DNA of 12,881 nucleotides from an uncultured Caryophanales bacterium (GTDB lineage Bacteria > Bacillota_I > Bacilli_A > RF39 > UBA660), in the NCBI GenBank assembly GCA_946402785.1, contig CAMIXP010000027.1, positions 1 through 12,881 of the forward strand, written 5' to 3'. The position numbers and the translations under genes were made by a program. The notes beneath the pieces are model-generated. The model searched no databases and was not told the DNA's origin. It saw only the letters and a list, made by a program, of their open reading frames with translations. Below are positions 1-5,292 of this stretch, one piece after another; position 1 is the first letter of the stretch; the number at the start of each line of letters is the position of its first letter.

Positions 1-266
1 GTGAATTCAGATGTATTGATCAGGCAGAAGATGGTAGTTTGATTGCTCCACCAACTGTAAAAATGGAAGAAGCTCCTGGTAGAATTCATCGGGCAGCTCG
101 CTATTTGAGAGATCGTGTGAATCGACGTGACCATTCTGTTCGGATACCTGCTGGGTCTAATGAACAACTTTATTTTAAATCAGAGTTTAGAGGTTCTTTC
201 CCAGAAGATATGGATCATAATACTATTGTTCCAGAAGATGAATATCCTAGATCACGTTCTAGATAA
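1..266 (+). CDS. Unrecognised protein, C-terminal fragment (5' end outside window)
   Basis: The reading frame is open from the left edge of the window (first full codon at base 3) to a TAA at 264-266, so this is the 3' part of a gene that starts upstream. The visible 88 residues are soluble-looking and highly charged. They include a basic stretch (RAARYLRDRVNRRD) and end in PEDEYPRSRSR. There is no membrane segment, signal peptide or recognised catalytic motif in this part. A TTG at base 39 could in principle be a start, but no convincing Shine-Dalgarno precedes it and the frame continues upstream, so a truncated gene is the better reading. A terminator follows directly. Function is unknown. 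Confidence 0.6.
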   Translation, partial: EFRCIDQAEDGSLIAPPTVKMEEAPGRIHRAARYLRDRVNRRDHSVRIPAGSNEQLYFKSEFRGSFPEDMDHNTIVPEDEYPRSRSR

Positions 267-292
267 AACTGATAGCAATATCAGTTTTTTTG
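265..292 (+). terminator. Intrinsic terminator after the first gene
   Basis: AACTGAT (267-273) pairs with ATCAGTT (280-286). The stem can extend by an inner A-T pair, leaving a GCAA tetraloop, and by outer A-T pairs. A run of seven T follows (285-291). The hairpin starts at the stop codon of the preceding gene. Confidence 0.85.
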
Positions 293-298
293 TATTAT
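293..298 (+). promoter_or_regulatory. Possible -10 box (TATTAT) for the 320-2033 unit
   Basis: TATTAT lies directly behind the terminator T-tract and 22 nt before the ATG at 320, the same geometry as the other promoters in this window. No -35 and no TG extension are visible, so this is assigned mainly by position. The ribosome binding site AGGTGA is at 308-313. Confidence 0.35.
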
Positions 299-319
299 GA
301 TAGATATAGGTGATGATAT

Positions 320-1117
320 ATGTATTCGATTCAAAGAAAAGAAGATATTCCTTATTTATTAAAATATCATCGTGCAAAAGATATGGTTAATATCATGAAA
401 TATTTTCCAGATTTAAGTCCTGTAGATGATTTAGCAGTTGTGGTGGATCAAGAGGATTATTTAAAACATCAAGATGAATTAGGAAATCTTACGAGTATTC
501 GTAATGGAAATCCTACAACAGAACCTTGTATGAAATCAATTCCTGTGAAAGAAATTCATCCTAACATTTTAGAAGTATTAGAAGATATTAAAAAAGAAAA
601 TCCAAAGGGAGTTTTGATTCTTTTTCATCTCAATGTAGAGGCAACAGAACGATATGGTCGTTATGCGGGAATTAGTTTGGGAGTTTCTTTGGGGAACTTT
701 GTTTATATTGATGCGGTATCTCGTGGATTTGATGGTCGTGAAGTATTAAAAGGAATTAGTTGTCATGAACGTTATCAAATTCCTTGGACGGATTTAAGAA
801 GAATTAGTATCGATAACTTTCATGAGTATCAGACATTCCGCATTCCGGAAGATGATTATCAAACTTCTCGAGAAGAGAGAATTTCTTTTTTAGAATCTTG
901 TGGAATTTCTAAAGAAGTTGCGGAAGAAAATGTTCCTGTTTCTTATCAAGATATTCCTGATTTTATTTGGCTTGATATTATCAAAAACATTTTGAAGGTA
1001 TTAGAAAAAGAAGAAGACGTTTTAAGAAATGATGGTTTCTTAGAATTTAATTTAAGTGGACATACAGAAGGAAAGAGATTTAGACCATGGCAAATGGTTG
1101 ACGATCAGAGAATGTAA
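320..1117 (+). CDS. Conserved hypothetical protein, 265 aa
   Basis: I do not recognise a named family. The protein has no signal peptide or membrane helix, so it is probably cytosolic. Residues 97-140 look like an alternating beta/alpha core (VLILFHLNVEA, then a Gly-rich RYGRYAGISLGVSLGNFVYI stretch). Next come a polar CHERYQIPW segment (about 148-156), a helical region, and a C-terminal SGHTEGKRFRPWQM motif (about 246-259) that looks like a conserved signature. The Gly-rich segment loosely recalls nucleotide- or phosphate-binding loops, but it matches neither Walker A nor ATP-grasp, so no activity is proposed. The ATG at 320 has AGGTGA six bases upstream. The stop is 1 nt before the start of the pyrophosphatase gene, so the two are almost certainly translationally coupled. 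A role linked to nucleotide sanitation is only inferred from context. Confidence 0.8.
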   Translation: MYSIQRKEDIPYLLKYHRAKDMVNIMKYFPDLSPVDDLAVVVDQEDYLKHQDELGNLTSIRNGNPTTEPCMKSIPVKEIHPNILEVLEDIKKENPKGVLILFHLNVEATERYGRYAGISLGVSLGNFVYIDAVSRGFDGREVLKGISCHERYQIPWTDLRRISIDNFHEYQTFRIPEDDYQTSREERISFLESCGISKEVAEENVPVSYQDIPDFIWLDIIKNILKVLEKEEDVLRNDGFLEFNLSGHTEGKRFRPWQMVDDQRM

Positions 1118-1118
1118 C

Positions 1119-1442
1119 ATGGAGAAGATTTTTCGTAAATTAGTAAGAGACCGTATTCCTGAAATTATTGAAGGAAATGGTGAGGTTGCGGTTACTCGTA
1201 TTTTAGATGAGGAAGAGTATCGCAAAGAACTCTATCGGAAATTATTAGAAGAGGGGCAAGAAGTTGTTTCTTCTCAAACTTCTTCAGAGACGTTAGAAGA
1301 ACTTGCGGATGTTTATGAAGTTCTTCGTGCTATTGCTTCTTTAGAAGGAAAAAATATGAAAGATGTAGAAGACATAGCCAATCAAAAGAAGAAAAAAAGA
1401 GGGGCTTTCCAGAAGAGAATCTTTTTAGAAAAAACAAAATAG
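1119..1442 (+). CDS. MazG-like all-alpha NTP pyrophosphohydrolase (PRA-PH-like), 107 aa
   Basis: This is a small all-alpha NTP-PPase superfamily protein, of the predicted house-cleaning type (COG4997-like), which hydrolyses (d)NTPs to monophosphate and pyrophosphate. Visible signatures are the opening KLVRDRIPEII (7-17), the acidic metal-binding helix LLEEGQE (42-48; E44, E45, E48), the second acidic helix EELADVYEVL (60-69; E61, D64) and the C-terminal KKKRGAFQKRIFL (91-103), which matches the typical K..RG.F...I.L ending. The protein is full length for this class. The start at 1119 is chosen over an in-frame ATG at 1056 because the family begins just before KLVRD and the longer form would overlap the upstream gene by 62 nt. 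There is only 1 nt between the previous stop and this ATG and the Shine-Dalgarno is weak, which suggests coupled translation. Cytosolic. The preferred nucleotide cannot be told from sequence. Confidence 0.88.
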   Translation: MEKIFRKLVRDRIPEIIEGNGEVAVTRILDEEEYRKELYRKLLEEGQEVVSSQTSSETLEELADVYEVLRAIASLEGKNMKDVEDIANQKKKKRGAFQKRIFLEKTK

Positions 1443-1457
1443 AAAAAGAGGGATACC

Positions 1458-2033
1458 ATGAAATATGTACGTGTAATGGATGGGACGAAATCCAATGCAG
1501 GTGGTTTTGAATATAAGATTGATGAAGTGAATGAGACAAATCATTGGAATCCGAATGCAGATAATCCTAAAGATATGGGAGGATTTAATTTCTGTCAGGA
1601 AGATAAAATTCTTCGTTGGTTACATCGAGGAGATACTATATATGATGTGATTATTCCAGAAGGTGCAGAACTTGTAGAAGTAGATCATAAAAATTGTCCA
1701 AATGGATTATTTCGTTCGAATAAAATTATTGTGACGAATCCTAGAAAAGTAACAGAAGAAATGGTTTTTGATTTATATCATTTATCTCATTTACCAGAAA
1801 AATCCTATTATCAATGTTTTTGTACTTTGTTATTTCGTGGATATAAAAAGGTAGTGAAACAAATGGTAAAAGATCTTGTTCATAAAGAGAATGTTGATCG
1901 TGCTATTCAAGAATTAAAAGAATATGTAGAGATGGATGAAAATGGAGATATTCATCGTTTCCAACATCCAGCTTTTCAAAAAGATCTTTTAGAAGTATTT
2001 GACCAATTAAAAGAGATTCAACTAGGAGTTTAG
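1458..2033 (+). CDS. Unrecognised 191-aa soluble protein
   Basis: Third gene of the 320-2033 unit, 15 nt after the previous stop, with AAAGAGGGA at about 1446-1452 as ribosome binding site. There is no signal peptide or transmembrane helix. The N-terminal half reads as a compact beta-rich domain: a GGFNF segment near 41-45, RWLHRGDTIYDVIIP (53-67), then FRSNKIIVTNPRKV (85-98). The C-terminal half (about 100-190) is helical and charged. The layout 'basic/aromatic strand, GDT, then SNKIIVTNP' resembles uncharacterised domains seen in bacteria and large viruses. I considered an ADP-ribosyltransferase-like fold but see no R-S-E or H-Y-E triad, so no function is assigned. Operon placement next to an NTP pyrophosphatase is the only functional clue. 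Confidence 0.78.
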   Translation: MKYVRVMDGTKSNAGGFEYKIDEVNETNHWNPNADNPKDMGGFNFCQEDKILRWLHRGDTIYDVIIPEGAELVEVDHKNCPNGLFRSNKIIVTNPRKVTEEMVFDLYHLSHLPEKSYYQCFCTLLFRGYKKVVKQMVKDLVHKENVDRAIQELKEYVEMDENGDIHRFQHPAFQKDLLEVFDQLKEIQLGV

Positions 2034-2073
2034 AAGATTCAACAAATAATCGATAGGATTTTTTAAAAATGCT

Positions 2074-2082
2074 TGATATAAT
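2074..2082 (+). promoter_or_regulatory. Extended -10 promoter (TGATATAAT) for the thioredoxin lipoprotein gene
   Basis: A perfect TG-N-TATAAT extended -10 lies 24 nt upstream of the ATG at 2106. There is no good -35 at the usual distance. The predicted leader is about 17 nt and begins just before the ribosome binding site GAAGGTGA (2094-2101). Confidence 0.75.
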
Positions 2083-2105
2083 AGGTGTAGTTTGAAGGTG
2101 AAATT

Positions 2106-2810
2106 ATGAAAAAATTTATTATAGGAATTATGTGTTTGTTTATTCTTTTTTTATTTACTGGATGTGAAGTTAAAAAAGATAATCAAGCTGCTTTAGATTT
2201 TAAAGAAGAGTATGAATCCTTAAATGGAGTTAAAAATAGTAGAGGAGTAGAACATCGAACGATTACGATTCCTGAGGATAATCCTTATGAAAAAGTTGAT
2301 CCTAATCGTATTGTAGAAATGATTGAGAATAAAGAATCATTCTATTTATATGTAGGAGATTCTCTATGTCCTTGGTGTAGAAGTGTTCTTGAAAAATCTA
2401 TTGAAGTTGCGAAAGAAAACAATATTGAAAAAATCTACTATGTAGAAATATGGGATGATGAGGGAACAGAAATTTTCCGTGATAAATATGAACTACAAGA
2501 AGGAGTTCCTGTTCAAACAATCGAAGGCGTTGATGCCTATCATACGTTACTTGAAACATTTGATAAAGTATTATCTGATTACACATTAAAAGATGAAGAT
2601 GGTAAAACAGTAGAAGTAGGGGAAAAGAGAATTTATGCTCCTAACTATTTCTATATTCAAAATGGTAAAGTAGTAAGAATGGTAGAAGGTTATTCTTCTT
2701 CTTTGGAAGATCCTAGAGGAGAATTAACAGAAGAAGTATTACAAGATGAAGAAAAACAATTTATGAAATTATTTACCAGTGATACGATTTGTACAGAAGA
2801 AGGATGCTAA
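2106..2810 (+). CDS. Thioredoxin-fold lipoprotein with CPWC motif, 234 aa
   Basis: Predicted extracytoplasmic lipoprotein: a Lys-containing n-region, a hydrophobic core, and the lipobox FTGC with lipidated Cys20. After a roughly 50-residue linker, a thioredoxin-like domain starts at about 65. It contains ESFYLYVGDSLCPWCRSVL, with redox pair C88/C91 at the start of a helix, then a strand at IEKIYYVEI (108-115). The cis-proline loop YAPNYFYIQNGKVV follows (about 177-190; P179). CPWC is not the classical CGPC of thioredoxin or CPHC of DsbA. A thiol-disulfide role on the cell surface is well supported; reductase versus oxidase is not. A second Cys pair, C229 and C234, sits at the very C-terminus and is unusual. 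It is monocistronic, with its own extended -10 and a terminator whose stem begins in the last codons. Nearby surface proteins with several Cys are possible substrates (inference). Confidence 0.87.
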   Translation: MKKFIIGIMCLFILFLFTGCEVKKDNQAALDFKEEYESLNGVKNSRGVEHRTITIPEDNPYEKVDPNRIVEMIENKESFYLYVGDSLCPWCRSVLEKSIEVAKENNIEKIYYVEIWDDEGTEIFRDKYELQEGVPVQTIEGVDAYHTLLETFDKVLSDYTLKDEDGKTVEVGEKRIYAPNYFYIQNGKVVRMVEGYSSSLEDPRGELTEEVLQDEEKQFMKLFTSDTICTEEGC

Positions 2811-2823
2811 GGCATCTTTTTTT
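2800..2823 (+). terminator. Intrinsic terminator overlapping the stop codon
   Basis: AAGGATGC (2800-2807) pairs with GCATCTTT (2812-2819), with one G-T wobble. The loop TAAG contains the TAA stop of the lipoprotein gene. The T-tract runs to 2823. The last two codons are therefore part of the stem. Confidence 0.88.
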
Positions 2824-2824
2824 A

Positions 2825-2833
2825 TGTTATAAT
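2825..2833 (+). promoter_or_regulatory. Upstream extended -10 (TGTTATAAT)
   Basis: A perfect TG-N-TATAAT starts 2 nt after the terminator T-tract. It is 87 nt from the next start codon, much farther than the other promoters here, and a second, better promoter lies between. It may be the distal member of a tandem pair driving the gene at 2920. Confidence 0.5.
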
Positions 2834-2855
2834 GGTTTTAGAGGATGAGAGACGT

Positions 2856-2884
2856 TTGACTTTTATTCTTAGTCGTAGTATAAT
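2856..2884 (+). promoter_or_regulatory. Strong sigma-A promoter (TTGACT-N17-TATAAT)
   Basis: TTGACT (2856-2861) and TATAAT (2879-2884) are separated by exactly 17 bp. This is the only near-consensus two-box promoter in the window. It lies 36 nt upstream of the ATG at 2920. The spacer carries a short inverted repeat (GACT at 2858-2861, AGTC at 2871-2874), too small to call an operator. Confidence 0.85.
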
Positions 2885-2919
2885 ACCATGCACAGAAAAG
2901 GAGAGAGAAATAAAGATTT

Positions 2920-3456
2920 ATGAAATCAAACAGTATAGAAGGACACTCGATTCATGATGATAGATCTGTACTTGAAATCGTTATTGATGAAAGAAACGAA
3001 GAATTAAGAAATGCTGAAATTCGTAAAGCTGCTGAAGCAAATAAAGATTATTTTGCTTTTGAAGGTGCTATTATGGATGATACAGATTTCAAGATTGTTA
3101 TGATTCAAAGAGAAGACGATTTTATCATTCGATTACATGATTATTTATTAGGTGAAACTAAGAAGATTATGGATATGGACACAAGTTCTGATCCAAGTCC
3201 AAGATTAGTTCGTATAAATGATATGCTATCTCAATTGGAAGGTATTCCAGTTGTTCAAGAACATGTAATGCAATTGACGATGTCTGAAGAAGAAAAAGAA
3301 CAAGAACAACAACCAGTTGAGGTTGCTCCTGAACAAGAAACAGCTGATGTATCTCCAGATGCTATTGCTGCTCTTGTTATGGAAAAACAAAAGGTTCGTA
3401 AAATGGGACCAATTCGTAGATATATTTATCTTCATATTAATAGAAGAAAAAAGTAG
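2920..3456 (+). CDS. Unrecognised acidic protein with basic C-terminal tail, 178 aa
   Basis: No recognised domain. Residues 1-120 form a mixed charged domain with helix ERNEELRNAEIRKAAEANKDY (about 24-44) and strands DFKIVMIQ and DFIIRL (56-72). Residues 122-146 are a low-complexity linker rich in Glu and Gln, and the chain ends in a basic segment, RRYIYLHINRRKK (166-178). There is no signal peptide or hydrophobic helix, so it is cytosolic and perhaps binds nucleic acid or membrane through the tail (inference). The start follows AGGAGAGAG at 2899-2907 with a rather long 12-nt spacing. It is a single-gene unit between a near-consensus promoter and a strong terminator, so it is probably well expressed. 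Function is unknown. Confidence 0.75.
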   Translation: MKSNSIEGHSIHDDRSVLEIVIDERNEELRNAEIRKAAEANKDYFAFEGAIMDDTDFKIVMIQREDDFIIRLHDYLLGETKKIMDMDTSSDPSPRLVRINDMLSQLEGIPVVQEHVMQLTMSEEEKEQEQQPVEVAPEQETADVSPDAIAALVMEKQKVRKMGPIRRYIYLHINRRKK

Positions 3457-3475
3457 CAATCATGCTACTTTTTTT
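3447..3475 (+). terminator. Intrinsic terminator containing the stop codon
   Basis: AAGTAGCA (3451-3458) pairs with TGCTACTT (3463-3470) around an ATCA loop. The stem can extend by flanking A/T pairs (3447-3450 with 3471-3474). The TAG stop at 3454-3456 lies inside the 5' arm. The T-tract runs to 3475. Confidence 0.9.
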
Positions 3476-3476
3476 G

Positions 3477-3482
3477 TATAAT
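3477..3482 (+). promoter_or_regulatory. -10 box (TATAAT) for the 3504-5211 unit
   Basis: TATAAT begins one base after the terminator T-tract and lies 22 nt before the ATG at 3504. It is preceded by TTG rather than a proper TGN, and no -35 is visible. The ribosome binding site AAGGA is at 3493-3497. Confidence 0.6.
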
Positions 3483-3503
3483 TTAACTAGATAAGGATGT
3501 GTA

Positions 3504-3980
3504 ATGATGAAAAAAATACTTTTATTATTTGTAATAGCTGTTTTCTTTTTAACAGGATGTGAATCTGAAGAAAGTAGTAATAGTCATAAAAGGGAGATCA
3601 AAGAAGTTACTTCTTTGGTTTGTATGATGACTGAGGAGAAGGAAGAAGAAGTAAAAGAGTATATCATTGAACTTTCTTTTTATGAAGGAAAACTAATTAC
3701 CAAGAAAGATACTTTTAATTGGAGTAATAGTAAAAAAGAATCTTGTGATTTTTATAAAAAACGTGAAGAAATTTATAATGAAATGGCAGGGGTAAGAGAT
3801 ACCGTTACTTGTAGTGATACCAATGGTACGAGAACTACTATTTATACCATCTCTGAATTAATCCCAGAAGAAGTTCGTAGTGCGGAGTCTCGTTATATTC
3901 GTGAGAGTGGAGAATTTGATTATTCTTCTTATAAAACATATCGTCAAAATGAAGGATATCATTGTGTAGAAAACCATTAG
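3504..3980 (+). CDS. Putative lipoprotein with four cysteines in the mature domain, 158 aa
   Basis: The N-terminus is a type II signal peptide: MMKK, a hydrophobic core, and lipobox FLTGC with lipidated Cys19. A short Ser-rich spacer follows, then a small domain of about 125 residues. It reads VTSLVCMM, then a beta-hairpin (EYIIELSFYEGKLITKKDTF, 52-71), a helix (about 80-95), and TVTCSDTNGTRTTIYTISEL (about 100-119). The alternating strands and the ISELIPEE ending loosely recall small Firmicutes lipoproteins of the YehR/DUF1307 kind; I cannot confirm membership. C40, C81, C103 and C154 are spaced as for two disulfides. Two ATGs are adjacent (3504 and 3507) and both suit AAGGA at 3493; the choice changes one residue. 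The DUF218 gene follows after 10 nt, so the two are one operon. Confidence 0.78.
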   Translation: MMKKILLLFVIAVFFLTGCESEESSNSHKREIKEVTSLVCMMTEEKEEEVKEYIIELSFYEGKLITKKDTFNWSNSKKESCDFYKKREEIYNEMAGVRDTVTCSDTNGTRTTIYTISELIPEEVRSAESRYIRESGEFDYSSYKTYRQNEGYHCVENH

Positions 3981-3990
3981 AAGGTGAATT

Positions 3991-5211
3991 ATGAAAAAAA
4001 GACAAATCATATATTTAATTCTAACGATTTTGTTTGTGATTCTTTCGATTGAAATTCTCCATCATACAGATTTATCTAATAATGTTTTAGTGAGTAAATC
4101 CATTCAATTGATTATTATTCTTTATTTGATTCGTATTTGTTATGGATGTTTTCTTTATATTCGAAGACAGTATCAACAACAAAAGTATTCTTATAGTATT
4201 ATTATGAATTTAGGATTACTCTTATTTTTAGAGATTAATGTTGTTCGACATATTTTTCTATTTATTCAAAGTTGGGATGTTGTCCGTATTGAAGAGATTT
4301 ATTTGAATACCTTAGAATCCTTCTCTTATTTTGCAATGCTTACATTACCATGTATTATTGTTTTATCCATTTATGCCATTATTACAAATGCTATTTTAAT
4401 TAAAAAAGAAGGATTTCGTTATCAAAATATGTTAGGAATCTTTTTAGGAGTTCTTTCTTTAATTGGATTACTTGGTAGTCAGGCAATCTATATGATTACT
4501 TCTATGGTTGTTACGAGTTCTGTTGGGCATGTTATTAAGAGTTTTGTGGATATTTTATTAAATTCTACTTTGTCTTATTTTTATACCATTATTATTGCAA
4601 CTTTATATTGTAATGTAGTTGCTTCTCGACATGTTCCTTCTTATGATAAAGATTTTGTTATTATTTTAGGATCTAAAATCAAAGAAGATGGAACTCTTAC
4701 TCCTTTATTAAAGGGTAGAGTGGATAAAGCCATTGAATTTGGTAAGAAGCAATATGAAAATACGAAGAAAGAAATTTATTATATTCCTTCTGGAGGAAAA
4801 GGTCATGATGAAGTCATTGCAGAAGGGGATGCCATTCAAAAATATCTTTTGAAACAGGGAATTGATAAGAAATACATCTTAGTGGAAAATAAATCAACCA
4901 GTACCATTGAAAATATGAAGTTTTCTAATGATATTATTTTAAAGAAAAAGAAAGATGCTAAGATTTGTTTTTCTACTACGAATTATCATGTTTTCCGTAG
5001 TGGTGTCATTGCTAATGAATGTGGAATTGATTGTGAAGGAATGGGTAGTAAAACGAAATGGTATTTTTATACCAATGCTTTGATTCGTGAGTTTATTGCA
5101 AATTTGTTCCAAGAAAAAAGAAGACATATTGGGATTCTTTTGATCATTAATCTTTCAACTTTGATTTTGGTACTCATTGGATATTATTATCATTTTTTAT
5201 GTATTTGTTAA
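3991..5211 (+). CDS. Multi-pass membrane protein with DUF218 (YdcF/SanA-type) domain, 406 aa
   Basis: Roughly six hydrophobic helices (about 5-23, 34-56, 69-91, 113-137, 148-172, 189-211) precede a DUF218 domain at about 221-365, and one more helix follows at about 379-400. The DUF218 signatures are clear: DFVIILGSKI (221-230), LKGRVDKAI (240-248), YYIPSGGKG (263-271), GDAIQKYLLKQGID (279-292), ENKSTSTIENMKFS (299-312) and CFSTTNYHVFRSG (326-338). The family (E. coli SanA, YdcF, ElyC) is tied to envelope integrity and wall-precursor metabolism, though the reaction is poorly defined. The ribosome binding site GAAGGTGA overlaps the end of the upstream lipoprotein gene, so the two are co-expressed. 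Having most helices before the domain and a final one after it is a longer arrangement than in SanA. Confidence 0.87.
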   Translation: MKKRQIIYLILTILFVILSIEILHHTDLSNNVLVSKSIQLIIILYLIRICYGCFLYIRRQYQQQKYSYSIIMNLGLLLFLEINVVRHIFLFIQSWDVVRIEEIYLNTLESFSYFAMLTLPCIIVLSIYAIITNAILIKKEGFRYQNMLGIFLGVLSLIGLLGSQAIYMITSMVVTSSVGHVIKSFVDILLNSTLSYFYTIIIATLYCNVVASRHVPSYDKDFVIILGSKIKEDGTLTPLLKGRVDKAIEFGKKQYENTKKEIYYIPSGGKGHDEVIAEGDAIQKYLLKQGIDKKYILVENKSTSTIENMKFSNDIILKKKKDAKICFSTTNYHVFRSGVIANECGIDCEGMGSKTKWYFYTNALIREFIANLFQEKRRHIGILLIINLSTLILVLIGYYYHFLCIC

Positions 5212-5234
5212 GCAGGAAAAAGTTCCTGCTTTTT
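5210..5234 (+). terminator. Intrinsic terminator abutting the stop codon
   Basis: AGCAGGAA (5211-5218) pairs with TTCCTGCT (5223-5230) around an AAAG loop. TTTTT follows to 5234. The last base of the TAA stop is the first base of the stem. Confidence 0.9.
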
Positions 5235-5237
5235 GTA

Positions 5238-5266
5238 TGGAAAAAGCACTTGAAAAATGGTAAAAT
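5238..5266 (+). promoter_or_regulatory. Promoter of the 5293-9139 operon (TGGAAA-N17-TGGTAAAAT)
   Basis: An extended -10, TGGTAAAAT, occupies 5258-5266. TGGAAA at 5238-5243 gives a possible -35 with a 17-bp spacer. The predicted transcription start near 5273 lies downstream of the first in-frame ATG (5257), which helps fix the translation start at 5293. Confidence 0.6.
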
Positions 5267-5292
5267 ATTATATGAATATAGAAGGTGTTAAG

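Noticed and set aside
1056..1118. Longer N-terminus for the MazG-like protein starting at 1056
   Set aside because: It would overlap the upstream gene by 62 nt, and the family begins just before KLVRD, which fits the ATG at 1119.
1458..2033. ADP-ribosyltransferase or DarT-like toxin identity for the 191-aa protein
   Set aside because: A faint resemblance in strand order only; no NAD-binding triad or partner antitoxin can be seen.
2048..2064. Weak hairpin AATC-GATAG-GATT before a T-run as terminator of the 320-2033 unit
   Set aside because: Only four A/T-rich pairs form, with a mismatch beyond them; too weak to call, although position and T-run are suggestive. Some read-through into the lipoprotein gene is possible.
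2845..2859. Tiny leader peptide ATG-AGA-GAC-GTT-TGA between the two promoters
   Set aside because: It lies upstream of the main promoter, its AGAGG-like site abuts the ATG, and there is no attenuator structure downstream. Probably chance.
2858..2874. GACT...AGTC inverted repeat in the promoter spacer as an operator
   Set aside because: Four-base arms are expected by chance and no second copy was found elsewhere in the window.
5257..5292. Upstream in-frame ATG at 5257 as the start of the ABC-like protein
   Set aside because: It overlaps the extended -10 box, has no Shine-Dalgarno, and would lie upstream of the predicted transcription start. The ATG at 5293 has GAAGGTG at a good distance.
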